Assembly (NCBI GenBank): GCA_905188025.1 | Contig: CAJJKI010000016.1 | Location: 1 to 28,798 of the forward strand | From: an uncultured Eubacteriales bacterium | Lineage (GTDB): Bacteria > Bacillota_I > Bacilli_A > RF39 > UBA660 | Direction of reading: 5' to 3' | DNA length: 28,798 bases | Part shown: positions 8,501 to 16,033 of the stretch, piece by piece | How positions within the stretch are numbered: the first letter of the stretch is position 1 | How the letters are laid out: every line of letters starts with the position of its first letter | Made by a program: the position numbers and the translations under genes | The notes under the pieces: generated by a model | Told to the model about the DNA's origin: nothing | Seen by the model: only the letters and a program-made list of their open reading frames with translations | Database searches by the model: none

Positions 8501-9407
8501 GTGTAGTATCCATTATCACTAATTCTACTCTAAGTCTATTCTTCTTAATTATCTTTCTAGCTAACTCCTGATTATCTATTCTTTCTAAAAGAAGACCATA
8601 TTTATATAAAGGAACTCTCCCCATCATCTTAACTATATCATCTTCCCTAGTAGTAATCAATTCCCTCATAAAACTAGGGCATTCATGATGAATTAATACT
8701 TCTACAATATTATCTTTATTAATATTATTAATTACTCTAGTAGCCATCTCCCTATTATCATTATAAATCTTCTCTTTAAGAGACACTGATATCCTATTAT
8801 CCCCAAGAGCCATAAAATCTAAATAATTCTCATAATTAAGATACTTATCAATTATCTTCTTCTTAATATCTAATCCAATACCATCAAATGCTAATATATA
8901 AAACACATGATCAAGACAAGTAAGCTTCTCATATATAACATAATCTTTAACCTCATCACTAATATGTACTGACTTTAAAATTTTAGAATAATAATGTAAT
9001 TCCCCAATTATATCAATCATTAATTTCTTCTCATCAAGTGATAACTCTTTATCTTTCAGAAGTTCTAATGGAGACTTTCCATACTTTTTCTTAACTATTC
9101 CTTCCCTAATCTTCCTAGGATAACTTTCCTTATATATATCATCTTCTTGATAATAATTTCTAAAATATTCTTCTAATAAAATAGTCACATCCATCTCACT
9201 ATAATAGTCTATTGCATCATCAAACATCTTTTTAACTTTTATAGGTAAATTATCATTATTAATATAATCTAATACTTCTCTTTGATTTAAATTATCTATA
9301 TTATGTCTAATTTCTATCTTATACATCTTAATAATAATATCTTTTACATAATTACTTATCTTATCACTACTGAGTATTTTTAATACATTCCTCTCATTAA
9401 TCATCAT
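5535..9407 (-). CDS. Giant helical-repeat protein with ART-like and calcineurin-like phosphoesterase domains
   Basis: 1290 residues, no signal peptide or membrane helix, so probably cytosolic. Residues about 1-420 contain degenerate helical solenoid units of roughly 40 residues with a recurring D-I/V-KKKII-N/D pattern (DIKKKIIDKYL, DIREDIIKKKW, DVKKKIINER); helical sequence continues to about 770. Residues 790-935 read like an ADP-ribosyltransferase core: R807 or H816, then NFISTSAIS (S840-T841-S842), strand ILAIAAIPEGSFI, and NSEILLYREG with E913. This assignment is tentative. Residues 1009-1275 are a calcineurin-like metallophosphoesterase: FTDIH (D1015, H1017), LGDN (D1043), AGNSE (N1069; the usual GNH histidine is serine), ALCHF and GHVH (H1210, H1212). 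Starts at 9407 or 9404 both fit the GGGGG ribosome site; the latter has better spacing. Substrate is unknown. Confidence 0.85.
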   Translation of the reverse strand: MMINERNVLKILSSDKISNYVKDIIIKMYKIEIRHNIDNLNQREVLDYINNDNLPIKVKKMFDDAIDYYSEMDVTILLEEYFRNYYQEDDIYKESYPRKIREGIVKKKYGKSPLELLKDKELSLDEKKLMIDIIGELHYYSKILKSVHISDEVKDYVIYEKLTCLDHVFYILAFDGIGLDIKKKIIDKYLNYENYLDFMALGDNRISVSLKEKIYNDNREMATRVINNINKDNIVEVLIHHECPSFMRELITTREDDIVKMMGRVPLYKYGLLLERIDNQELARKIIKKNRLRVELVIMDTTPITFLDIVNNPGIPNDIREDIIKKKWLTFGVFIKNAPVEYITSHLLTNASVLSIDVKKKIINERQDDLMAYFRKIDTISLFNRLVGFDYIKELIDLAIDTAIDASNVMGILSLCDANLSIKILKRKKNIIYQILNGYDTDYLLNSKMIDKNNDTVKNRIVLVYKDIYDERISRLNDKEICKYLDNDDVVGLIKILILDKMGINDDDIFNFLDLLDNYTSEFLLSNYSKLKNFFMDIGLDFKTFIQYGGGSERYYDWAYRLVRIVDTEKDNFLRVVKYLEDNNYMDGYDSEALVYRVINFIKMIEIFDDNKELLIGIAKEGRRLTSKEVNDLNFILRVPGKKDIVSLDMVDEYRDNLYKEYREVILKSNDINELKRIYLNILVEGNYESLRKIGGTGTLRNLKISNSESDIIDRLSNQLIKYSEIIEYGMDTDDIEEIRRILKYYFCDHFEELGKVQKAFLGFDEKVRYLFEMDARINLSSISDMHAFTRSKALEDVYGGVVYDLRDTNYILYAHVLSSSEDVDSLIMGESNGKRNFISTSAISYLGEKYYYDNSGNILAIAAIPEGSFICSSLGNMGTNRKIKDNSFEVTGIENTQRGILETSVPGRSNSEILLYREGVQVVGIILPGGRSANDNEMKLHKEKKLPFIITQNIGEVIENPKEIFKGNKISNVKMDRVDDIECIQKLYDKINGTVRVNKISDIYTGREVAIFTDIHALYEPTLAVLEDIRRKGIHEIYSLGDNIGVGPNPLEVLDLFKEYGVISIAGNSEYYSTLGSKPFIYFDDERRDNLEWTNDEIGITGINDLKMYKASEEILVGNKKIALCHFINDVRWDYRSHSTWSYQSGFTPGVNAVQFLYTNSDDARRDILDEINNHGYSEEELRGYVSAYQEPLFQGKNILEYDAVIQGHVHFEYQDSLKDTGIYTLRGLAIGYKNSKESDKACYYILKEKKDGNFDISKRNVQFNKRSMIANVKSSKIPHKKRIMEYIR

Positions 9408-9432
9408 AATACCCCCTCAAAAATCGTTATCT

Positions 9433-9461
9433 ATTATATATGATATTTTTGTATAAGTCAA
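9433..9461 (-). promoter_or_regulatory. Promoter of the 1290-residue protein gene
   Basis: Minus-strand TTGACT (9456-9461), 17 bases, TATAAT (9433-9438); one mismatch from consensus. The gene is therefore transcribed alone. Confidence 0.8.
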
Positions 9462-9489
9462 AGAAATTTCTTAATATACTATTTCATAC

Positions 9490-9518
9490 AAAAAAAGTAA
9501 ACACTTCTGTTTACTTTT
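9490..9518 (-). terminator. Terminator of the surface-protein operon
   Basis: A perfect 11-bp stem AAAAGTAAACA / TGTTTACTTTT with a 4-base loop, followed on the minus strand by a run of Ts. It lies about 105 bases after the last gene of the tasA-like operon. Confidence 0.85.
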
Positions 9519-9624
9519 GACATATCTATAAAGCTAAATCATTATCTATCATAATTTATTTTATATCTATTTCTTTATCAAAAATCCATTCATAAAGTTT
9601 ACTATATATCTACTAATCTAATCC

Positions 9625-11499
9625 TTAAGAAATTGTCTTACCCAAATAAGTAATAATTATAGCGCCACCCGTTTCACTTGGATTAGTTCCCACTAGTTTA
9701 CTTTTTATCTCATCTGATAAACTATCATAAATAACTGCGTTAGCTATAAGTGAAGAGCCGCCTCCGCCTCCACCTGCTTGGTTAGATGATAACGTTCCGG
9801 CACCACCGCCTCCGCCTCCACCGTAATAGCCAGCGCCACCGCCTCCACCATTACCGCTTCCATTTCCACCAGCAAGTAAAGCTCCAGCATCGCCAGCATT
9901 AGTCTGTGTTCTAGCAGTAGTAGTCCCTCCAAGACCATTATGTCCTTTTTTAGCGTCATTCAAAGTACCATCTGCTCCGTAAAAGACTGTACCAATTCCA
10001 ATAACTGTTTTATTACTATCCATAGAGCCAGCATTTCCACCATCACCAGGTTTACCAGCAACAAGTGATGAACCACCGCCGCCGCCACCACCGCCAACGA
10101 TCAGTAAAACATTCCCATTATTTATATTGCTCTCATCTATCGTAGTAGTATTTATTGCAAAAGCCGAATATCCACCAGCACCACCTGAATAAGTAGCACC
10201 ACCATATCCACCACCATTAGCGCCACCTCTTGAAGTACCAGATAATCCACCTTCACGACCATTTCCTCCAAGAGTAAAATATATCTTTGAATTATATTCT
10301 AAATTAACAACTCCATAAATATATCCAGCTGTTCCTCCATATCCTACACTCTTACTAGAAGAACGCAAATAACTTCCACCTTTTCCGCCCCATATCTCAA
10401 TCAAATAGTATCCGGGATGATATATCGTGTCTTCTTTAGTAGTCTCTACCTTTCTATCAGTATTTACAAATGTCCCAGTAGCCCAAGGCATCTCTTCCAA
10501 AGTAACATTCTCAGTATAATCTTCTCCTGTTAAAGTATATTCTCTTGTCACCTCTTTATATTCAAGTCTAGATACCGAATAACTAAGCTCTGTCAAATCT
10601 CCAATCGCTATACTCTGAGTTCCAATACCACTAGCTAATACCGTATCATCACTCTTCTTTTTAATTGTTACAAGAGCATCACTCGGAGTAGGTACAACCG
10701 TAAATATCTTATCTTCAGTTCTTAACATAGTTATCTCTTTAACCACATGATCAGTAACTACTTCCGTTCCTGTCTGTGGATAATAATTCTTTCTCGTAAC
10801 TGTCCATTTAACAGTAGTATTCTCATCAACTATACTAGTTAATGATCCATTTCCTGTAGCAATAACCCCACTATCATCTTCCAAAGTAATTAATGCATCC
10901 GTAAGATTAGTATTAATCGTATAATTATATTGTGGCACTCTATAAAAATTTAATTTTAATGATGTCTTTAAATTAGATGTCTCTGGATTTCTCCATTGTT
11001 CTAGTATTTCAAGATTACCAGAAATATATTTATCTGCAAAATCACTCTTATACTGAAAACAAATAATAATCTTTGTTTCAGATGCTGGCGCTATCTTTGT
11101 CTTATTTATCACAAAATCTCCCATAGAATAATCCATATGAGTATTTAACTCTTGCAATTTCTCAATACCTGTAACTAATACTGGAGTAGATGATAAATTA
11201 GTAACAGTAATCTCAAAATATGCTTTAGACCAAATAGTAGTCAACCTACAATCTAAAGAAAAAGATTGATTAGAATCAAGTGAAAGACTCTTTAGTGTCA
11301 CATCACTACTCTCTTGCACTCTTCGTACATTAGTTATACGCACATCAGCACTAGATCTAACTAAAGCCCCGCCATTTATAGCAAGCGTTGATGATGACGC
11401 CGAAAAACCAATCGTTAAAGTAAGAATAAAAACTGTTAAAATAGAAAAAAGAAAGAATATTAAATTATTCTTTTTGTTTCTTTGTATTTTCTTTTTCAT
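9625..11499 (-). CDS. Secreted glycine-rich surface protein (TasA-like N-terminus, ALK-type glycine-rich C-terminus)
   Basis: 624 residues. A basic N-terminus and hydrophobic segment (residues 13-35, FFLFSILTVFILTLTIGFSA) are followed by SSSTLAING, matching the segment after the signal of the TasA-like protein in this operon; it is probably a substrate of the same SipW-type peptidase. Residues about 50-190 look beta-rich. Two PEGA-like repeats follow (about 190-340, TNLTDALITLEDDSG and TPSDALVTIKKKSDD). From about 355 there is a large glycine-rich domain (PGYYLIEIWGGKGGS, IYFTLGGNG, GGGGGGGGSS, ending GGAIIITYLG), resembling the glycine-rich domain family related to ALK/LTK receptors, which is common in gut bacterial surface proteins. 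No LPXTG anchor. The start overlaps the preceding gene by 35 bases. Likely a cell-surface or matrix component; its ligand is unknown. Confidence 0.85.
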   Translation of the reverse strand: MKKKIQRNKKNNLIFFLFSILTVFILTLTIGFSASSSTLAINGGALVRSSADVRITNVRRVQESSDVTLKSLSLDSNQSFSLDCRLTTIWSKAYFEITVTNLSSTPVLVTGIEKLQELNTHMDYSMGDFVINKTKIAPASETKIIICFQYKSDFADKYISGNLEILEQWRNPETSNLKTSLKLNFYRVPQYNYTINTNLTDALITLEDDSGVIATGNGSLTSIVDENTTVKWTVTRKNYYPQTGTEVVTDHVVKEITMLRTEDKIFTVVPTPSDALVTIKKKSDDTVLASGIGTQSIAIGDLTELSYSVSRLEYKEVTREYTLTGEDYTENVTLEEMPWATGTFVNTDRKVETTKEDTIYHPGYYLIEIWGGKGGSYLRSSSKSVGYGGTAGYIYGVVNLEYNSKIYFTLGGNGREGGLSGTSRGGANGGGYGGATYSGGAGGYSAFAINTTTIDESNINNGNVLLIVGGGGGGGGSSLVAGKPGDGGNAGSMDSNKTVIGIGTVFYGADGTLNDAKKGHNGLGGTTTARTQTNAGDAGALLAGGNGSGNGGGGGAGYYGGGGGGGAGTLSSNQAGGGGGGSSLIANAVIYDSLSDEIKSKLVGTNPSETGGAIIITYLGKTIS

Positions 11500-12589
11500 T
11501 CTTATCTCCCCCTTTTTTTAGCTTTTTAGCATCGAGAGTATATCTATACAATAAATTATCATATGCAATCGTAAAATTACTAATCTTTCCCTGACTAACT
11601 TCATTAAAGATAATTGGCATTCCTAAATTATCATGAACATCTCTTAATTCCTCAAATGAACTTAAATTTAATATCTTATAATCTTTTTCATCAATAGGAT
11701 CCAAACTATTAGCAATAATACTATCATATTCTTTTAATATCTTCTTAAGTGTAACTTCATATTTATTACGATTCTTATAACTAATTATAAGATATCTAAG
11801 TAATAAATATATTGAATATAAATCTGCTAAAGAAGAAATAAACAATCCACTTAAATATACATAATTAATATTAGCCCACATACTATCATCATATACACTA
11901 CCAGTATTACTAATATTCTTACTATCTATATTAACATTAATAGTCTGTTCTGTTAACGGAATAACTGCTATAGCTACTCCTGAAGTATCTATATCATTAA
12001 ATTCATCACTCTTACCTACTGTATTAACATGTAGTACAATAGTTACATTACTATCATAATTAAGTAAATATGATGTCTTAAATCCTTTAACAAAATCATT
12101 AAATCTATCATAATCAATACTTACTTCTTTATAAATATGATTAGCCATTATATCTTCTTTAACAACTTCTTCATCTTGAGTTAACTTTTCTTTCTTTTCA
12201 AACAAAACACTCTGATTATCTTTACCATATACTCTAGTTATTGCTTCTATATAATAAGTAGCTTTATAATCAATATCTTTATTAGTAGTAAATGTATAAC
12301 TAAATTTTAAATTAATAGTATCTATCAAACTAGCTATATAATCCATTCCTGCTGGTAATACACCAGTATCATAGTATTCATTAGGTTTTAATTTTACGCT
12401 ATAATCAATAGTACTACTCTCTTTATAGTTTAATGTTGGTACTATTTTACTTACAAATGTCTTTACAAAAAACAATACAAGTAAACAAGAAAAAATACCT
12501 ATCAAGCATACATAATAAATAATATGAAACGATTTTTTATCAGAAATCATTTTATTGTATTTATCAATTTTTTCTTTACTAGTACGCAT
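11465..12589 (-). CDS. DUF5305-like two-helix membrane protein
   Basis: 374 residues from the chosen ATG. Two membrane helices, about residues 22-46 and 240-265, bracket an extracytoplasmic beta-rich domain of about 195 residues (PNEYYDTGVLPAGMDY, FSYTFTTNKDIDYKATYYIEA). A cytoplasmic tail follows, with FEELRDVHDNLGMPIIF and a very basic Lys-rich end. This layout and the tail motif resemble DUF5305 proteins, which are found beside SipW-like signal peptidases (recognised from memory, not searched). Three starts are in frame (GTG 12595, ATG 12592, ATG 12589); the AGGAGG site gives best spacing to 12589. It probably works with the signal peptidase or in assembly of the secreted proteins, by association only. 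Confidence 0.8.
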   Translation of the reverse strand: MRTSKEKIDKYNKMISDKKSFHIIYYVCLIGIFSCLLVLFFVKTFVSKIVPTLNYKESSTIDYSVKLKPNEYYDTGVLPAGMDYIASLIDTINLKFSYTFTTNKDIDYKATYYIEAITRVYGKDNQSVLFEKKEKLTQDEEVVKEDIMANHIYKEVSIDYDRFNDFVKGFKTSYLLNYDSNVTIVLHVNTVGKSDEFNDIDTSGVAIAVIPLTEQTINVNIDSKNISNTGSVYDDSMWANINYVYLSGLFISSLADLYSIYLLLRYLIISYKNRNKYEVTLKKILKEYDSIIANSLDPIDEKDYKILNLSSFEELRDVHDNLGMPIIFNEVSQGKISNFTIAYDNLLYRYTLDAKKLKKGGDKNEKENTKKQKE

Positions 12590-12603
12590 CATCACACCTC
12601 CTA

Positions 12604-13749
12604 CTACTTATTAATCTTTTCGTATAAAGCAACTGTTGGGTATCCTACATATCTAACATTAAATTTAACAGTACCAATAATCTCTTTAGCCTCTATTAGA
12701 TATCCATCCGGAGCATTATTATGGTCACCCTTAGTCTTAAAAAATATCTCTTCACCAGATTTATATATCTTATAAATACGATGAACTACTATTTTATCTT
12801 CCCTCTTAAAAGCTAAAACTTCCCCTTCTTTTAATTTTCCAGCATTCTCTGGTTTAACTTTCTCTATAACTACCATATCCCCTTTATTAATATTTGGTGT
12901 CATAGATCCTGTAGCTATTACTATAGCTTGATATTTAAAATATCCACTTACTAGACTAACTATAGTTATAAGTAATACAATAACTATATAATAAATGAAC
13001 TCTATATTCTTTCTCTTCTTACTATTTATAATTATATTTTTCCTATCTCTTTTCTTAAAATCATTATATATCATTATAAATACTATAATAGGAAAAGATA
13101 TATATATAACAGATTCTATATATACTCCAAAACTAGGTATTATTGGTAATATATATCTAGGTATCTCCATTAAATAACGATATACTAGATTAGGCCTATA
13201 ACTAACCTTAACTGTCATATATGTAAATAAATAATTCTTACTTAATGATGGCAATATAAACAATCCAAATACTTTTAAAGTATCATAAAAACTATTAAAA
13301 TTAGTTGCTTGAATAGTAATCGTTATATCTACCAAAGTAAAAACAAAAATAGATAATCCAAGTAATATATAATTATCTTTTATCTTAGAATTAATAATAT
13401 ATCTTAATAACTCACTTAACAAAATTAATAAAATTAATGGAACAATATTTTTTAATATAAGTAATAAATTAAGACTATAAATATTCTTATTAAATCCAAT
13501 AAATAATCCAAATAAATATGTAGTAATATAGTATATGGCAATATATATAATTAACGATAATATAATATCTTTATTATATCTAGACTTCTCTTTCTCTATA
13601 CCAAGTAATAGATATGCTATAATAACCATTATAAATATAAATGCACATATACTATATCTACTAAATATCTTTGTAACAAAGCTATTAATAAGTAAGACAA
13701 TAGCCATAAATGATAATAATCCAATTATGATTTTTTGACTTCTTTTCAT
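12604..13749 (-). CDS. sipW: SipW-type signal peptidase I with polytopic N-terminal extension
   Basis: A membrane serine protease removing signal peptides from exported proteins. The catalytic part is C-terminal: GSMTPN with nucleophile S282, KGDMVVI, LAFKREDKIVVHRIY with H323 in place of the lysine base of classical enzymes, and TKGDHNNAPDGY. The Ser/His arrangement is that of the SipW/archaeal/ER class. Bacillus SipW has about 190 residues; this protein has 381 because roughly 250 residues with about seven hydrophobic helices precede the usual final anchor helix (252-272). It lies 21 bases after the TasA-like gene, with an AAGGGTG ribosome site, so the peptidase is co-expressed with its presumed substrate, as in the Bacillus tapA-sipW-tasA operon. 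Confidence 0.92.
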   Translation of the reverse strand: MKRSQKIIIGLLSFMAIVLLINSFVTKIFSRYSICAFIFIMVIIAYLLLGIEKEKSRYNKDIILSLIIYIAIYYITTYLFGLFIGFNKNIYSLNLLLILKNIVPLILLILLSELLRYIINSKIKDNYILLGLSIFVFTLVDITITIQATNFNSFYDTLKVFGLFILPSLSKNYLFTYMTVKVSYRPNLVYRYLMEIPRYILPIIPSFGVYIESVIYISFPIIVFIMIYNDFKKRDRKNIIINSKKRKNIEFIYYIVIVLLITIVSLVSGYFKYQAIVIATGSMTPNINKGDMVVIEKVKPENAGKLKEGEVLAFKREDKIVVHRIYKIYKSGEEIFFKTKGDHNNAPDGYLIEAKEIIGTVKFNVRYVGYPTVALYEKINK

Positions 13750-13770
13750 AGCTTTTCACCCTTCTTTTTA

Positions 13771-14364
13771 TTATGCTTGATTATAGATAAATGTTGTAGT
13801 ACCAATAGTTACTTTAACATCATCTACTACTTTTAATGTGCTTGATTCAGGCCATTCTAGTTTTAACACTAAATCTTTTCCAGTATTTTTTACTAACTTT
13901 TCATCTACAGTAATTGCAGAACCATCAGCATATGTTAAAGTATATTTAAGCTCATTACATAACTTAGTAGCATCTTCTTGAGTAATAGTGCTACCAGCAT
14001 TTGGTGCGCAAGATAATGTACCAAATGTATATGTTCCTAGTTTTGCATCCAATGTACCAGTATTCTTAACAGAAAACTTGTAAGTAATTGAATCTCCAGG
14101 AGCTTTCAAAACTACATCAAATCCTGAAACAGCTGTATCAGTTAATGTTGGAGCAGTAGTTTCAGTAGCAGTACCAGTTTTTTCAGCAGTTAAACTATTT
14201 CCACTAGTATAAGCAAATTTAACATTCCAATCAGCTGGATCTACAGTAGCAGTACCATTAATAGTAAGTGTACTTGAATATGCTGCATAACCAATTGTTA
14301 ATCCTGCAACTGCTACAAGTAATGCAATAACTGCTATTAACTTAGCGCCTCTTTCCTTTTCCAT
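13771..14364 (-). CDS. TasA/camelysin-like secreted fibre or surface protein
   Basis: 197 residues. A short basic start, a hydrophobic signal (residues 8-28, LIAVIALLVAVAGLTIGYAA) and a likely cleavage after Ala just before YSSTLTING. The mature part is beta-rich, with two cysteines (SCAPN and KLCNEL) that could form a disulfide. The pattern signal - SSTLTING - NVKF, with a SipW-type peptidase next door, fits the TasA/camelysin family, whose members form matrix fibres or act as surface proteins. First gene of the operon, with an AAAGGAG ribosome site and a perfect promoter, suggesting the most abundant product. Fibre formation by exchange of the N-terminal strand, known for Bacillus TasA, is possible but not shown. 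Confidence 0.87.
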   Translation of the reverse strand: MEKERGAKLIAVIALLVAVAGLTIGYAAYSSTLTINGTATVDPADWNVKFAYTSGNSLTAEKTGTATETTAPTLTDTAVSGFDVVLKAPGDSITYKFSVKNTGTLDAKLGTYTFGTLSCAPNAGSTITQEDATKLCNELKYTLTYADGSAITVDEKLVKNTGKDLVLKLEWPESSTLKVVDDVKVTIGTTTFIYNQA

Positions 14365-14397
14365 ATCGTATTCTCCTTTCCTTATTGTTCCATAATA

Positions 14398-14426
14398 ATT
14401 ATACCTATTAGAAAAAAAATTGTCAA
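14398..14426 (-). promoter_or_regulatory. Perfect consensus promoter of the tasA-sipW-like operon
   Basis: Minus-strand TTGACA (14421-14426), exactly 17 bases, TATAAT (14398-14403). The short leader ends in AAAGGAG and the start of the TasA-like gene. Confidence 0.88.
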
Positions 14427-14437
14427 TTGATTTTAAA

Positions 14438-14491
14438 ATTTTAATATCACAAACTGGAATTTACTTTTTCAATTCACGATTTTAATATCAC
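14438..14491. repeat. Two direct copies of a 13-base motif upstream of the operon promoter
   Basis: ATTTTAATATCAC occurs at 14438-14450 and 14479-14491, starts 41 bases apart, about four helical turns, and just upstream of the -35. They may be activator or repressor sites; the AT-rich background weakens this. Confidence 0.45.
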
Positions 14492-14559
14492 TTTAAATAT
14501 AAATCCCTTTATTTACTTAATAAAAATATTTGGTTCTTTTATATTTAGTAGATTTAGTA

Positions 14560-14640
14560 TATAATAGTTATAGTACATAAATTTGATTCCTTTCAGTGTT
14601 TTTTGTTCAATTACATTGTATCAAGTTTTATGTACTTTTT
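14560..14640 (+). ncRNA. Candidate small plus-strand hairpin RNA
   Basis: A TATAAT at 14560-14565 precedes a long imperfect inverted repeat. AGTACATAAATTTGAT (14572-14587) pairs with 14620-14636 with one extra base, and a run of five Ts follows. The predicted start coincides with the base of the stem, so the whole transcript of about 70 bases would be one hairpin plus tail. No good -35 is present, and it could instead be only a terminator-like or mobile palindrome. It matches no RNA family I know. Confidence 0.35.
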
Positions 14641-14647
14641 ATATATC

Positions 14648-14684
14648 AAAAAATAGTGTGATGATTTTTTCACCAACACTATTT
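14648..14684 (-). terminator. Terminator of the 194-residue protein gene
   Basis: Minus-strand AAATAGTGT pairs with ACACTATTT, extended inward by GGTGA with TCATC after a one-base bulge, then six Ts. It separates that gene from the surface operon. Confidence 0.75.
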
Positions 14685-14862
14685 ATAATACAACCGAAAT
14701 AAAAGTATATAAATAATGATAAAAATAAAAAGAATAATCATATTATAGACTATTCTCACTAGATATTTATCATATCATCATCATAACATATCAAGTATTA
14801 TCTCACATATAAATATAGTAGCACTAACTATATATCACTATTTGCCTATATTTCTTATTTAT

Positions 14863-15447
14863 TTATATCTTACTATTAAAATCCATATTTCCTTTTCTAT
14901 AATTATCTAAATATCTATCTACTGTCTTATCTAAATTATCTCCTCTATAAGTAATATTAGATCTTAATAATTTATTTTCTCTACACATTTTATATACTGT
15001 AAGAGCACATTTCTGTTTTCTAATACCATCCCATTTAATAGTAGTATCTAACTCCATATCATCATATCTATACTTAATACTATGAAAACTAAACTGTACA
15101 TTATTTATCTGGATCATCAACAAATTGCCTTTACTTCCATCATCCTCTTCATTAATTCTAAGTATCTTATTATTCTTTCTAAGACATATCTCTATAAAAT
15201 AATCTATCTCTCTCTTAAAAGAATACCCTATCTTAGCATTATCTTGTTTCACATAAGTATTAAGTAAATTAATACATGCCAGAAATAATAAGAAATCTCC
15301 TGCTAATTCTAACTTCATAATTTTTATATATGTATATGCCATAAAAGCTTCTTCATCAGTTATATATTCCTTATCAGCATCCTGTAAACGTATACAAGCA
15401 TTATTTAATTCCTCACAAAATAATCTAAATTCTTCTACTTCATTCAT
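14863..15447 (-). CDS. Hypothetical protein, unknown function
   Basis: A 194-residue protein I cannot place. The first 90 residues are predicted mostly helical and acidic (EEFRLFCEELNNACIRLQDADKEYI, YTYIKIMKLELAGDFLLFLACINLL). The middle is beta-like (NLLMIQINNVQFSFHSIKYRYDDM) and the C-terminus basic and helical (DKTVDRYLDNYRKGN). It has no signal peptide; the hydrophobic stretch near residues 50-62 is too short for a clear membrane helix. An AGAGG ribosome site and an extended -10 promoter support it as a real single gene with its own terminator. It borders a region of mobile-element remnants, so it may be accessory, but this is only position. Confidence 0.65.
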   Translation of the reverse strand: MNEVEEFRLFCEELNNACIRLQDADKEYITDEEAFMAYTYIKIMKLELAGDFLLFLACINLLNTYVKQDNAKIGYSFKREIDYFIEICLRKNNKILRINEEDDGSKGNLLMIQINNVQFSFHSIKYRYDDMELDTTIKWDGIRKQKCALTVYKMCRENKLLRSNITYRGDNLDKTVDRYLDNYRKGNMDFNSKI

Positions 15448-15473
15448 ATCATTACCTCTTATTCATATATAAA

Positions 15474-15482
15474 ATTATAACA
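15474..15482 (-). promoter_or_regulatory. Extended -10 promoter of the 194-residue protein gene
   Basis: Minus-strand TGTTATAAT, a perfect extended -10; no matching -35 at the right distance. Confidence 0.5.
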
Positions 15483-15582
15483 TGTAATTTGACAATTTTT
15501 AATATTTTTTTACTTCTCCGTAGTAAGCCATTTTTAAATCATCATCTAAACATTAAACAAAGTGTTAAAAATAAAAAAGATC

Positions 15583-15603
15583 ATTAACTAAGCATCAGTT
15601 AAT
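15583..15603. repeat. Short hairpin before the recombinase remnant
   Basis: ATTAACT / AGTTAAT around a 7-base loop, in about 190 bases (15483-15676) where no gene or further recombinase sequence can be read. It could belong to a former attachment site. Confidence 0.3.
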
Positions 15604-15676
15604 AACCTATTATCAGATATTGAATATCAATATAATCAGTATTAGCAAAATATACTTTAATAACATTACTTACTGA

Positions 15677-16033
15677 TATACTAACACCAATATTTATTTT
15701 GATAAAAAAGTTTTATCTGTTAATAAACAAATAACGCAAAGAAATAACCACTTAAAGTTTGAATTTTCGGATACTAAGACAAGAGATAGTAGAAGAATAG
15801 TTCTGATTGCTAAAGTCTTGCTAAATGACCTTAAAATGCTCTATGAGCAGGATAAAAAAGACTATTACAGATTTAATGATGATTTCTTTGTGGTTTCTGA
15901 TGCTAAACCTATAGCTGATTCTAATATATACCTTAGAAGAACTAAGCTAGCAAATCTTGCTGGTTTAAAGGTTATTAGGATTCATGACTTTAGACATTCC
16001 TGTGCATCACTGCTTATTAATTTGTTTAAATAG
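15677..16033 (+). pseudogene. Tyrosine recombinase (phage/ICE integrase) fragment
   Basis: An open frame of about 118 codons without a proper start: FDKKVLSVNKQITQRN, FSDTKTRDSRRIVLI, then a helical part, and KVIRIHDFRHSCASLLIN. This is the middle of an integrase catalytic domain: the TKT..S.R segment and the HxxR box (HDFRH) are present. The N-terminal arm and core-binding domains, the first catalytic arginine, and everything after the HxxR helix, including the second histidine and the tyrosine nucleophile, are missing. The frame ends abruptly at LFK where it meets the start of an unrelated gene on the other strand. It is a leftover of a lost prophage or conjugative element and cannot be active. 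Confidence 0.85.

Noticed and set aside
9744..9959. A minus-strand frame within the glycine-rich domain
   Set aside because: It is a shifted reading of GGN-rich codons in the intact gene, giving repetitive Val/Glu/Ala sequence.
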